NCBI RefSeq assembly: GCF_015751785.1
Contig: NZ_JADOTY010000001.1
Coordinates: 1,984,001 to 2,048,000 of the forward strand
DNA length: 64,000 bases
Source: Micromonospora vinacea
Lineage (GTDB): Bacteria > Actinomycetota > Actinomycetes > Mycobacteriales > Micromonosporaceae
Direction: 5' to 3'
Shown piece by piece: positions 54,657 through 62,754 of this stretch. The notes beneath the pieces were generated by a model. That model had not been told where the DNA came from, did not search any database, and saw only the letters and a list, made by a program, of their open reading frames with translations. The stretch's first letter is position 1, and the number at the start of each line of letters is the position of its first letter. Both the position numbers and the translations under genes were made by a program.

Positions 54657-55208
54657 TCAAGTCGGCAGATCCGCGGCGTCGATCAGGCCGGTGATCCGGA
54701 GGTCGGCGGCGACGTCGGGCGGGCAGTCCACGGCCACCACGGCGGTGCCCAGCACCTCGGCACCGCGTACGGCGCAGATGTCGTAGAGGGCGCGTAGCTG
54801 CGCGCCGGTACGCACCCAGTCGTCCACCACCAGCACCCGGTCGTCGGGGCCGAGGTGCCGGTCCCGTACGGCGAGGTCGACCCGCCGGCCCCGGTAGTCC
54901 GGTGGGGTCTGCGCCCAGGTGAGCGGCCCGGCCGGCAGGCGCCCGTCACCGTGTTTGTGGGCGGCCACGAAACCGACCCCGAGGGCGGTGGCGGCCAACG
55001 GCCCGAGTAGCAGCCCGGTGACGGCCGGGGCCAGCACCACAGTCGGTCGGGCGGCCCGGTACGGTGCCACCAGGGCCGGTCCCAGCTCGGCCAGCACCGC
55101 CGGGTCCCGCCACCAACCGGAGATGTCGCTGACCAGGTGACTGGTGTCCGGGCCGGGGTCGATCCACTGGAACAGGGTGGCCAGGCGTTCGGTCAGGTCG
55201 GCGGGCAT
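54657..55208 (-). CDS. Phosphoribosyltransferase family protein
   Basis: The 183-residue protein starts at ATG 55208 ([20 protein letters not shown]). It has [22 protein letters not shown] and the PRPP loop [19 protein letters not shown]. It resembles adenine or orotate phosphoribosyltransferase, but the base is not clear. An ATG at 55247 is a longer alternative start. Confidence 0.85.
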   Translation of the reverse strand: MPADLTERLATLFQWIDPGPDTSHLVSDISGWWRDPAVLAELGPALVAPYRAARPTVVLAPAVTGLLLGPLAATALGVGFVAAHKHGDGRLPAGPLTWAQTPPDYRGRRVDLAVRDRHLGPDDRVLVVDDWVRTGAQLRALYDICAVRGAEVLGTAVVAVDCPPDVAADLRITGLIDAADLPT

Positions 55209-55327
55209 CCGCCCATCCTGCGGCACGCGCGGTGGGAGTGGCGGCACCCCGGGCCACCCGGCCCACCCCGGCTCGGATGATCGGCTACACGTACCTGTGC
55301 AAATACGGGCATACCACCATGATCACG

Positions 55328-55357
55328 TTGACTTCGGAAGTACTTCTCTCGTTACGG
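55328..55357 (+). promoter_or_regulatory. Promoter of the RlpA-like gene with a palindrome between the boxes
   Basis: TTGACT (55328-55333) and TTACGG (55352-55357) are spaced by 18 bp. The perfect 10-bp palindrome GAAGTACTTC (55337-55346) lies between them, where a repressor would block polymerase. Confidence 0.45.
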
Positions 55358-55396
55358 TCCGACCCGGTTTGTTCAGACGACGAAAGGACCGGGCCG

Positions 55397-56026
55397 GTGG
55401 CAGGCAAGCACTCCCGTACCCGCATCTTCTCCTCCCCGGCGGGCATCGTGGCCACCGCGGCGGTCGGCGTCGCCCTCGCCGTCGGGGGCACTGTCGGTGC
55501 CGTGCAGCTGGTCTCCGGCTCCGACCAGACGGGGCAGACGGCCCTCGACCTCACCCCGACCACCGCGAGCAGCCTCGCCCCCAGCTCCCCAGCCGTCTCC
55601 CCGAGCGTCAGCGCCTCGCCGAGCGTGACCACCAGCCCGTCGGCGACCCGGTCGCCGCAGGCCGCCTCCCGGGGCAAGGAGCGCACCTCGTCGCCGAAGC
55701 CGAAGCCGACCGCCAGGAAGACCACGGCCGCGGCGAAGGTGCTGGAGAGCGGCTCGTGCGGCGCCTCGTTCTACTCCGACGGGCAGCTCACCGCCAACGG
55801 CGAGTCGTTCAATCCGGATGCGCTGACCGCCGCGCACAAGACCCTGCCGTTCAACACCAAGGTCCGGGTGACCAACCCGGCCAACGGCAAGTCGGTGACG
55901 GTGCGGATCAACGACCGGGGCCCGTTCATCGACGGCCGCTGCCTGGACCTCTCCCGCGCCGCCTTCGCCACCATCGCCTCGGTCGACGTGGGCGCGCTCA
56001 CCGTCCGCTACGAGGTCCTCGGCTGA
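55397..56026 (+). CDS. RlpA-like double-psi beta-barrel protein (septal ring lytic transglycosylase family)
   Basis: The 209-residue protein starts at GTG 55397, 8 nt after AAAGGA. A signal or anchor segment (about 14-37) is followed by a Ser/Thr/Pro-rich linker and a double-psi barrel (about 118-209) with [36 protein letters not shown] and [19 protein letters not shown]. The Asp in NDRGPF and the barrel fit RlpA-type lytic transglycosylases or expansin-like proteins acting on peptidoglycan. Confidence 0.92.
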   Translation: MAGKHSRTRIFSSPAGIVATAAVGVALAVGGTVGAVQLVSGSDQTGQTALDLTPTTASSLAPSSPAVSPSVSASPSVTTSPSATRSPQAASRGKERTSSPKPKPTARKTTAAAKVLESGSCGASFYSDGQLTANGESFNPDALTAAHKTLPFNTKVRVTNPANGKSVTVRINDRGPFIDGRCLDLSRAAFATIASVDVGALTVRYEVLG

Positions 56027-56130
56027 GCGGGACGGGCGACGCCGATTCGGCCGGCCGACTGGGCCGGCCGGACAGAACCTCCTCGGACGACGGGTCAGGT
56101 TCATTCACCGGTTCACGTGGATCAGGCAAA

Positions 56131-57255
56131 CTGTCCCTCGTACCCACGCGACTCCTCCAGTCGGGCCGTCGCCCGCTGAGCCCCGGATCCCGCGCCGGCC
56201 TCGGCGCGGCCCTCGTTCTGCTCGCGATCGTGTCGGCGGTGGAGGCGGCGGACGGCCGGAAGGTGCACTACGTCGCGCTCCTGGCGGCCGCGCCGGTTCT
56301 CGCCGCCGCCCTGGCGTCCTGGCTGGTGGTCCTGGGGGTGGGCGTCGCGGCGACAGTGATCGGCATCGGCTTCGCACTGGTCGCGCCGAAGGTCTCGTTG
56401 GTCACCTCGGTCGACGTTGTCGCGGTCGCGCTCGTCACCGCGTTGGCCGTGGCGGTGGCGTGGGTTCGGCAGCGGCAGGCCGAGCGGATCGTCGAGCTGA
56501 CCAAGCTCGCCGCAGTGGCCCAGCAGGCGGTGTTGCGCCCCCTCGGCCCGCAGGTCGGCACGCTCTCGGTCGCCGGCCGCTACATCTCCTCCACAGCGAC
56601 GGCCGAGATCGGCGGCGACCTGTACGAGGCGATCGACACCCCCTACGGCGTCCGCATGATCATCGGTGATGTGCGGGGCAAAGGCCTGGACGCGGTCCGG
56701 CTGGCCAGCATCGTCCTTGGTTCCTACCGGCACGTGGCGTACGAGCGGGCCGACCTGCGGGCCGTCGTCGCCGACCTGGACCGCGCGGTGGCCCGCAACG
56801 TCGGCGACGAAGACTTCGTCACGGCGGCACTGGTCGAGGAGCGTGGCGGCACCCTCACGATCGTCAACTGCGGGCATCCGCCGCCGCTGCTGCTGCGGCG
56901 GGGCGCGGTGATCCCGCTGGAACCGCCGGCCCCGGCGCCTCCGCTCGGGTTCATGCCTGTGGTCCGCCCCCGGGTCGAACGCCTGGAGCCCGGGGACCGG
57001 CTGCTGTTGTTCACCGACGGCCTCGGCGAGGCGCGGCGGGACGGCGAGTTCTTCCCCACCGCCGACCGGGCCTGGCGACTGCTCGGCCACGGCACCGTCG
57101 CCGACGGGCTGGCGTCGCTGGAGACCGCCCTGGTCGAGTGGGTGCACGGTCGGCTCGACGACGACATCGCGCTGGTTCTCATGGAGTACGTCGGCGCCGG
57201 TGCCGGTGCCGCGGTGGCCGTCCCGAGCTGGGAGGTCGGTGCCGCCGAGAGCTGA
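56131..57255 (+). CDS. SpoIIE-type PP2C phosphatase with membrane domain
   Basis: From the CTG at 56131 the product has 374 residues: four membrane segments (about 20-36, 45-58, 60-83, 88-107), then a SpoIIE/PP2C domain (about 120-360) with GGDLYEAIDTPYGVRMIIGDVRGKG, VNCGHPPPLLL, LLLFTDGLGEARR and a final DDIALVLM. The frame has no ATG, GTG or TTG between the RlpA stop and GTG 56230, and that GTG would cut off the first span. AGG lies 4 nt before the CTG. It probably acts in partner-switch signalling. Confidence 0.88.
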   Translation: MSLVPTRLLQSGRRPLSPGSRAGLGAALVLLAIVSAVEAADGRKVHYVALLAAAPVLAAALASWLVVLGVGVAATVIGIGFALVAPKVSLVTSVDVVAVALVTALAVAVAWVRQRQAERIVELTKLAAVAQQAVLRPLGPQVGTLSVAGRYISSTATAEIGGDLYEAIDTPYGVRMIIGDVRGKGLDAVRLASIVLGSYRHVAYERADLRAVVADLDRAVARNVGDEDFVTAALVEERGGTLTIVNCGHPPPLLLRRGAVIPLEPPAPAPPLGFMPVVRPRVERLEPGDRLLLFTDGLGEARRDGEFFPTADRAWRLLGHGTVADGLASLETALVEWVHGRLDDDIALVLMEYVGAGAGAAVAVPSWEVGAAES

Positions 57256-57341
57256 GCCGCCGGGCTGCGCCCGCAGGTGTGTAATCGCCGTCACTTGGGT
57301 GACCCGCTTGTCGCTGCCTACCCGCGAGTAATACAGTCGGG

Positions 57342-57357
57342 GTTACTGATCGGTAAC
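57342..57357. promoter_or_regulatory. Palindrome GTTACT-N4-GGTAAC upstream of the FadE5-like gene
   Basis: The 16-bp motif differs in one arm base from the perfect palindrome at 25957. It starts 43 bp before the ATG at 57385. A TAATAC hexamer (57329-57334) lies just upstream, so the palindrome would cover the transcription start. Confidence 0.55.
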
Positions 57358-57384
57358 ACCTGTCCGGAAGCGGGGCCAGCGAGC

Positions 57385-59241
57385 ATGACCCACTACAAGA
57401 GCAACCTGCGGGACCTTGAGTTCAACCTGTTCGAGGTCTTCGGGGCGGACCAGGCGTTCGGCCAGGAACCGTACTCCGAACTCGACGCCGACACCGCCCG
57501 CAGTTTCCTCTCCGAGCTTGATCGCCTCGCTCGCGAGGACCTGGCCGCCAGCTACACGGACAGCGACCGCAACCCGCCGGTGTTCGACCCGGCCACGCAC
57601 ACCGCGCCGCTCCCGGAGTCGTTCAAGAAGTCCTACCAGGCATTCATGGACTCCGAGTTCTGGCGCCTGGACCTGCCCCCGCACCTGGGCGGCACCAACG
57701 CGCCGCGCGCCCTCTGGTGGGCCCTCGCCGAGCTGGTGCTCGGCTCGAACGCCCCGATCTGGATGTACGCGTCCGGCCCGTCCTTCGCGCACGTGCTGCA
57801 CGTCGAGGGCACCGAGCGGCAGAAGCTGTGGGCCAAGCTCTTCATCGACAAGCAGTGGGGCTCCACGATGGTGCTCACCGAGCCGGACGCCGGCTCGGAC
57901 GTGGGCGCCGGCCGCACCCGTGCCATCCAGCAGCCGGACGGCAGCTGGCACATCGAGGGCGTCAAGCGCTTCATCACCTCGGGTGAGCACGACCTGAGCG
58001 ACAACATCGTGCACTACGTGCTGGCCCGCCCGGTGGGCGTGGAGGGCGTCGGTGGCCCCGGCACCAAGGGTCTGTCGCTCTTCGTGGTGCCGAAGTTCCA
58101 CTTCGACGAGACCACCGGCGAGCTGGGTGAGCGCAACGGCGTCTACACCACCAACGTCGAGCACAAGATGGGCCTGAAGGTCTCCAACACCTGCGAGTTG
58201 ACCTTCGGCGAGCACGGCGTACCGGCCAAGGGCTGGCTGCTGGGCGACAAGCACGACGGCATCCGGCAGATGTTCATGATCATCGAGTACGCCCGGATGC
58301 TGGTCGGCACTAAGGCCATCGCCACCCTCTCCACCGGCTACCTGAACGCCCTGGAGTACGCGAAGAACCGGGTGCAGGGCGCCGACCTGATCCAGCAGGC
58401 GGACAAGACCGCGCCCCGGGTCACCATCACCCACCACCCGGACGTGCGCCGCTCGCTGCTGCTGCAGAAGTCGTACGCCGAGGGCCTGCGTGCCCTGGTC
58501 CTCTACACGGCCACCTGGCAGGACAAGGTCGCCATCGCCGAGGCGGCCGGCGACGAGAAGGCCACCAAGCTGGCCAAGCGGGTCAACGACCTGCTGCTGC
58601 CGCTGGTCAAGGGCGTCGGTTCGGAGCGGGCGTACGAGATGCTCGGGCACGAGGCCCTGCAGACCTTCGGCGGCTCCGGCTTCCTCCAGGACTACCCGCT
58701 GGAGCAGTACGTCCGGGACGCCAAGATCGACACCCTGTACGAGGGCACCACCGCCATCCAGAGCCTGGACCTGATCTTCCGCAAGATCGTTCGGGACAAC
58801 GGCAAGGCCCTCATGGCGGTCGCCGGCGAGATCCAGGAGTTCATCTCCTCCGAGGCGGGCAACGGCCAGCTCAAGGAGGAGCGGCAGGCGCTCGGCAAGG
58901 CGCTCGGCGAGGTGCAGAACATCCTCGGTGTGATGACCGGCTGGCTGGGCGAGGCGCAGGGCGGCGACACCCGCGCCCTCTACAAGGTCGGGCTGAGCAG
59001 CCGGCGGTTCCTGCTGGCCATCGGCGACCTGGTGGTCGGCTGGCTGCTCCAGCGGCAGGCCGAGGTGGCGCTGAAGGCGCTGGCCGGCGAGGTCTCCGCC
59101 AGCGACAAGGCGTTCTACACCGGCAAGGTGGCCGCCGCCCGCTTCTTCGCCCGTGAGGTGCTGCCCCGCATCGGCGCCGACCGGCGGATCATCGAGGGTG
59201 CCGACCTCGACATCATGGACCTCCCGGAGGAGGCCTTCTGA
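57385..59241 (+). CDS. Acyl-CoA dehydrogenase, FadE5-like
   Basis: The 618-residue protein begins [20 protein letters not shown], nearly the same as mycobacterial FadE5. It has [24 protein letters not shown] FAD/substrate residues ([17 protein letters not shown]), [50 protein letters not shown] and YEGTTAIQ. The C-terminal 120 residues are the extra domain of long acyl-CoA dehydrogenases. It makes the first oxidation of fatty acyl-CoA and passes electrons to ETF. The frame runs upstream to 57277 but that part is promoter. Confidence 0.95.
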   Translation: MTHYKSNLRDLEFNLFEVFGADQAFGQEPYSELDADTARSFLSELDRLAREDLAASYTDSDRNPPVFDPATHTAPLPESFKKSYQAFMDSEFWRLDLPPHLGGTNAPRALWWALAELVLGSNAPIWMYASGPSFAHVLHVEGTERQKLWAKLFIDKQWGSTMVLTEPDAGSDVGAGRTRAIQQPDGSWHIEGVKRFITSGEHDLSDNIVHYVLARPVGVEGVGGPGTKGLSLFVVPKFHFDETTGELGERNGVYTTNVEHKMGLKVSNTCELTFGEHGVPAKGWLLGDKHDGIRQMFMIIEYARMLVGTKAIATLSTGYLNALEYAKNRVQGADLIQQADKTAPRVTITHHPDVRRSLLLQKSYAEGLRALVLYTATWQDKVAIAEAAGDEKATKLAKRVNDLLLPLVKGVGSERAYEMLGHEALQTFGGSGFLQDYPLEQYVRDAKIDTLYEGTTAIQSLDLIFRKIVRDNGKALMAVAGEIQEFISSEAGNGQLKEERQALGKALGEVQNILGVMTGWLGEAQGGDTRALYKVGLSSRRFLLAIGDLVVGWLLQRQAEVALKALAGEVSASDKAFYTGKVAAARFFAREVLPRIGADRRIIEGADLDIMDLPEEAF

Positions 59242-59290
59242 GGCTGTCACGGCGACTTTGACGGTTCCGGGTCGCACCACCCGGCACCGT

Positions 59291-59324
59291 GACGGCCGGT
59301 GGGGCCTCCGCCCCACCGGCCGTC
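59291..59324 (+). terminator. Strong hairpin terminator after the acyl-CoA dehydrogenase gene
   Basis: Perfect 15-nt arms (59291-59305 and 59310-59324, GACGGCCGGTGGGGC and complement) with a CTCC loop lie 50 nt after the stop. The rest of 59242-59452 shows only the leader of the next gene. Confidence 0.88.
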
Positions 59325-59452
59325 GCCGTCCCACAGTGGCGACGACACGTATTGGCCGAGCCCGGCCGGGTATGCCGCTGACGTGGCGGGTAACCGTCGC
59401 ATGACCTCGAAAGGGAACGCCCAGAGCCACCGCACGGGGGAGTGCAGCGCAC

Positions 59453-59722
59453 ATGGGTGTAGGAAGCGGCATTTTTCTCATCGCGATCGGCGCGATCCTG
59501 ACCTTCGCGCTGAGAGCCAACGTCTGGTGGATCGACGTACGCGCCGTCGGCTGGGTGTTCATCCTGGCCGGGCTTGCCGTACTGCTGACCACTGTCTGGT
59601 TCTGGCAGGACCGGCGCAAGCGGGCCCGAACCCTCATCGTGGAGGAGAACCGGCTGTCTCATCCGACGGCGATGATGCCGCCACCGCCGGACCCGCCGCC
59701 ACCGACAGCGCCGCCGTCCTGA
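59453..59722 (+). CDS. DUF6458-type small membrane protein, first copy
   Basis: The 89-residue protein has two spans (GVGSGIFLIAIGAILTFAL and AVGWVFILAGLAVLLTTVWF) and a proline-rich tail (PPPPDPPPPTAPPS). It is the twin of the protein at 60449; both start MG[VI]G(S/G) and have a W-D/D-L turn between spans. Function unknown. Confidence 0.85.
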   Translation: MGVGSGIFLIAIGAILTFALRANVWWIDVRAVGWVFILAGLAVLLTTVWFWQDRRKRARTLIVEENRLSHPTAMMPPPPDPPPPTAPPS

Positions 59723-59747
59723 TCTCACACGACCTGGACGCGTACCC

Positions 59748-59782
59748 CTGAGCCACCCGCCGCTCGTCGGCGGGTGGCTCAG
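59748..59782. terminator. Bidirectional hairpin terminator overlapping the SixA-like stop
   Basis: Perfect 15-nt arms (59748-59762 and 59768-59782, CTGAGCCACCCGCCG and complement) with a 5-nt loop. It overlaps the minus-strand stop codon at 59779. Confidence 0.85.
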
Positions 59783-60336
59783 TCGCGTGCGGTGTGTCGG
59801 GCCGTGAGCGGCGCTCCCGCCCTGCTCAACTCCGCCCAGCCGAGTGGGCAGCGGTGCACCGCCAGCTCGGCGGTGCGCAACCCCTCGTCGGTACGCAGTT
59901 CCTCATCGTTGGCTCCGTCGGGATCGAGGAGCGCGGAGAGCAGCGATATGCCCGGGTTGTGGGCGATGAGCAACGCGGTGCGGGCCGCCGGGTCCACGGT
60001 GCGGACCAGCGACAACAACTCCTCGGGGTGGGCGTCGTACGCGCCCGGCTCGTAACGGACGGTCGGGCGAGGACCGGTCGGCCCGCCCTCCGGGGGTGAA
60101 CCGGTCATCCCCATCGCCACGCCGTGCCAGGTCTGCCGGGTGCGACGGGCCGTCGAGCAGATCACCACGTCGGGCAGCAGCCCGTGATGCGCCAACCAGG
60201 CCCCCGCCGCAGCCGCGTCGGCGTTCCCGCGTGCGCTCAGCGGCCGCTCGGCGTCGTCCGCCGCGTCGCTGCCCTGCTCGGCCTTGGCGTGCCGCAGCAA
60301 CACCAGTGTCCGTGTGTCGGGGTCGGCGTCCGTCAT
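59779..60336 (-). CDS. SixA-like histidine phosphatase
   Basis: The 185-residue protein has the RHG motif LVLLRHAKAE, RPLSARGNADAAAAG, STARRTRQTW and a second histidine in LLIAHNPGISLL. SixA-type phosphatases remove phosphate from histidine on signalling proteins. Here it lies between two DUF6458 genes but on the opposite strand. Confidence 0.93.
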   Translation of the reverse strand: MTDADPDTRTLVLLRHAKAEQGSDAADDAERPLSARGNADAAAAGAWLAHHGLLPDVVICSTARRTRQTWHGVAMGMTGSPPEGGPTGPRPTVRYEPGAYDAHPEELLSLVRTVDPAARTALLIAHNPGISLLSALLDPDGANDEELRTDEGLRTAELAVHRCPLGWAELSRAGAPLTARHTARD

Positions 60337-60448
60337 GCCCCCAGCTTGCCCGATTGGCGATCTCCGTGCCTGGGTAAGTCGATGGATGCCGCACCCCTAC
60401 CGACGGCCGCGGCGCGACGTACGCCAGGTTAGAGCCGAGGAGCGAGAC

Positions 60449-60736
60449 ATGGGCATTGGTGGCAGCATCTTCTTGATCGCGTTAGGCGCGATCTTCGCGT
60501 TCGCAGTGGAGGCGGACCTGGGCTGGCTGGACCTGGCCGTGGTCGGCTGGGTGCTGATGCTGGCGGGCGTCGCCGGCCTCATCACCACCCTCTACTTCTG
60601 GAACAGTCGCCGGCGCACCGTGGTCGCCGCGCCGGTACGCGAGGAGCGCGTGGTGGCCGACCGGGTCGTGCCGGTCCAGGACAACCAGGTCATGCAGGAG
60701 TACCGCGAGGTGCGTCGGCCGGGCCGACCGGTCTGA
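60449..60736 (+). CDS. DUF6458-type small membrane protein, second copy
   Basis: The 95-residue protein has two spans (GGSIFLIALGAIFAFAV and VGWVLMLAGVAGLITTLYFW) and a charged tail with VREERVVADRVVPVQDNQV. The ATG at 60449 has GAGGAGCGAGAC upstream. Confidence 0.88.
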   Translation: MGIGGSIFLIALGAIFAFAVEADLGWLDLAVVGWVLMLAGVAGLITTLYFWNSRRRTVVAAPVREERVVADRVVPVQDNQVMQEYREVRRPGRPV

Positions 60737-60752
60737 TCCTCGCTTACCGACT

Positions 60753-60782
60753 CCGGGGTCCCGCAGCGTCGCGGGGCCCCGG
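60753..60782 (+). terminator. Hairpin terminator after the second DUF6458 gene
   Basis: 12-nt arms (60753-60764 and 60771-60782, CCGGGGTCCCGC and GCGGGGCCCCGG) pair with one wobble around a 6-nt loop. The next 100 bp are GT/GC-rich low-complexity sequence. Confidence 0.8.
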
Positions 60783-60888
60783 CTCGCGTCTGTACCCAGC
60801 TCGCGTGTGCGCGCCGTGCGTGTGCGCCCGGCTCGTGTGCCTTGGTCTGGCGCGTGCGCGACACCACCCCGCCACCCCGCCACCCCGT

Positions 60889-60968
60889 CAAGATCCGCGC
60901 ACTTTCGGGGAAACTGCTGCCTGAAGGCGCGTTGAGGCAGCAGTTTCCCCGAAGTTGCGCGGATCTTG
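60889..60968. repeat. Long inverted repeat (34-nt arms, 12-nt loop)
   Basis: Arms 60889-60922 and 60935-60968 match at 32 of 34 positions and start CAAGATCCGCGC. No gene lies within 150 bp on either side. The form suits a dispersed repeat or small non-autonomous element. Confidence 0.8.
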
Positions 60969-61004
60969 AGGTGCCGGTCCGGTCTCGGGACGGCGATTGG
61001 CGAA

Positions 61005-61077
61005 GATCGTGCTCGATCCAGGAAATAGGGGTCCCGGGGTGCGAGCGAGGGCACTACATCCTTGATCGAGCACGATC
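61005..61077. repeat. Second inverted repeat (19-nt arms, 35-nt loop)
   Basis: GATCGTGCTCGATC with its extension (61005-61023) pairs with 61059-61077 at 18 of 19 positions. The right arm is itself a hairpin, CTTGATCG-AGCA-CGATCAAG (61061-61080). Confidence 0.7.
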
Positions 61078-61168
61078 AAGGCGGCTGCCGGCGTTGGGTC
61101 TCTCGCCGAGCGGCGTTCCGGACCAGGTGGCCGGGGTGGGTTCGCGCCGCGCTGCGTGCGTTGGCCGC

Positions 61169-61298
61169 GCCTGCGTGCCGGCTGTGGGCCGCGTCCTCGT
61201 CCTGGCCGTTGTGGGCGCGCCCGCGCCTCGGCCGTTTTGGGCCGCACCTGCGTGCCGGCCGCTGTGGGCCGCACCCGCGCCCCGGCTGGTTGGGTCAG
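61169..61298. repeat. Degenerate tandem repeat (about five units of 24-27 bp)
   Basis: Units at 61169, 61193, 61219, 61246 and 61273 share the pattern CC(T/C)GCG(T/C)xCxGGCxGxTGTGGGCCGC. The array runs into the stop codon of the hemolysin III-type gene at 61295. It is not in a credible reading frame. Confidence 0.55.
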
Positions 61299-61972
61299 GC
61301 GAACAGCGCGAAGTAGATCGCGATGTGGTGGCAGAGCGCCGCCAGCAGCGTGCAGGCGTGGAAGAACTCGTGGTGGCCGAAGACGGTCGGCCACGGATTG
61401 GGCCGGCGCAACGCGTAGAAGACCGCCCCGATGCTGTAGATCGCGCCGCCGACGATCAGCAGCACCAGCGCCGCGACGCCGCCACCGTGCAGGATCTCCG
61501 GCAGCATGGCCACCGCCACCCAGCCCAGCGCCAGGTAGAGCGGCGCGGACACCCAGCGCGGCGCGTGCGGCCAGACCACCTTGACGGCCACGCCGGCCAG
61601 CGCACCGCCCCAGACCAGGGCCAGCATCACTGTGGCCGGCCGGGGCGCGAGCAGCATCACGCAGAGCGGCGTGTAGGTGCCGGCGATGAACACGAAGATC
61701 ATCGAGTGGTCCATCCGGCGCATCACCTGGTAGCCGCGCTCTGACCACACTCGACGGTGGTACAGCGCGCTCGTGCCGAAGAGCCCGCAGACCGTCAGGC
61801 TGTAGATGACACAGCTCACCAGGGGTGCCCACCCCGGTCGGGTGGCGGCGATCGAGCAGAGCACGATGCCGCACACCACTGCGACGAAGAAGGCGTACGT
61901 GTGTAGCCAGCCGCGCATCCGGGGCTTACCGATGTCGACCGGCTTCAGGCGAAGCGGGGCGGAGGTGGTCAC
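61295..61972 (-). CDS. Hemolysin III/YqfA (PAQR) family membrane protein
   Basis: The 225-residue protein has seven spans and the family residues: SALYHRRVWSERGYQVMRRMDHSMIFVFIAGTYTP (S-x-x-x-H and M-D-H-S motifs) and a C-terminal GHHEFFHACTLLAALCHH with metal-binding histidines. These are the PAQR zinc-ligand positions. The enzymatic role is unsure, with hydrolase activity suspected in the family. Confidence 0.94.
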   Translation of the reverse strand: MTTSAPLRLKPVDIGKPRMRGWLHTYAFFVAVVCGIVLCSIAATRPGWAPLVSCVIYSLTVCGLFGTSALYHRRVWSERGYQVMRRMDHSMIFVFIAGTYTPLCVMLLAPRPATVMLALVWGGALAGVAVKVVWPHAPRWVSAPLYLALGWVAVAMLPEILHGGGVAALVLLIVGGAIYSIGAVFYALRRPNPWPTVFGHHEFFHACTLLAALCHHIAIYFALFA

Positions 61973-62079
61973 CCAGTCAGGTTACGGCACCGTAGGTTAC
62001 TTGTAAGTAGTGGCGTTGGTGACACCCGGCACCGTCATCGTGAACACCGGATCGCGACGACATCGGCGAGGATGAGCGG

Positions 62080-62754
62080 ATGCGGATCCGACCCGTCGGG
62101 GCGCACGCCCTGCTACTCGACTGCACCGCCCCCGCCGACATGCCCGAGGCCGAGCTTGTCGAAGCGTGGCGGGCCGAGCTGTGGCGGCGCCGGGAGCACG
62201 GCGACCTGATCGCCGTCGAGATCGTGCCGGCGGCCCGGACCGTGCTGCTCGACGGCCTGCCCGACCCGACCACCACCGCCCGACAGCTGAGCCGGTGGGC
62301 GCCCGCCGTCGCCGCCGCAACCACCCACGCTGACGCCAACGACGAAGCCAAAACCCAGGACGACACCGACCGCGGAGCCGACGTGGTCGTACCGGTCACC
62401 TTCGACGGGCCGGACCTGCCGGCGGTGGCGGAGCACTGGGGCGTGGACGCGGCGGCGGTGCGGCACCGGTTGACCAGCACCCGCTTCCGGGTCGCCTTCT
62501 GCGGCTTCGCCCCCGGCTTCCCCTACCTGACCGGATTGCCCGCCGAGTTGGCGCTGCCCCGGCTGGCCACGCCCCGCCCCCGGGTGCCGGCCGGCTCGGT
62601 CGCGCTGGCCGGCCCGTACGCCGGCATCTATCCGGGCGCGTCGCCGGGCGGCTGGCAGCTGGTCGGTCGGACCGACCTGGTGCTGTTCGACGTGACCGCC
62701 GACCCGCCGGCCCGACTCGGCCCGGGCCGTACGGTCCGGATGGTGGCGGCGTGA
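62080..62754 (+). CDS. pxpB: PxpB, 5-oxoprolinase subunit B
   Basis: The 224-residue protein has the allophanate hydrolase subunit 1-like pattern: VTFDGPDLPAVAEHWG, FRVAFCGFAPGFPYLTGLP, PRVPAGSVALAGPYAGIYPGASPGGWQLVGRT. With PxpC and PxpA it opens 5-oxoproline to glutamate using ATP. The ATG at 62080 follows GAGGATGAGCGG. Confidence 0.96.
   Translation: MRIRPVGAHALLLDCTAPADMPEAELVEAWRAELWRRREHGDLIAVEIVPAARTVLLDGLPDPTTTARQLSRWAPAVAAATTHADANDEAKTQDDTDRGADVVVPVTFDGPDLPAVAEHWGVDAAAVRHRLTSTRFRVAFCGFAPGFPYLTGLPAELALPRLATPRPRVPAGSVALAGPYAGIYPGASPGGWQLVGRTDLVLFDVTADPPARLGPGRTVRMVAA

Noticed and set aside
57343..59637. A 764-codon minus-strand open frame opposite the FadE5-like gene
   Set aside because: Shadow frame; the plus strand has an unmistakable acyl-CoA dehydrogenase.
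60888..61874. A 328-codon minus-strand frame through the repeats and the hemolysin III-type gene
   Set aside because: It is in a different frame from the membrane protein and its repeated residues come from the minisatellite.
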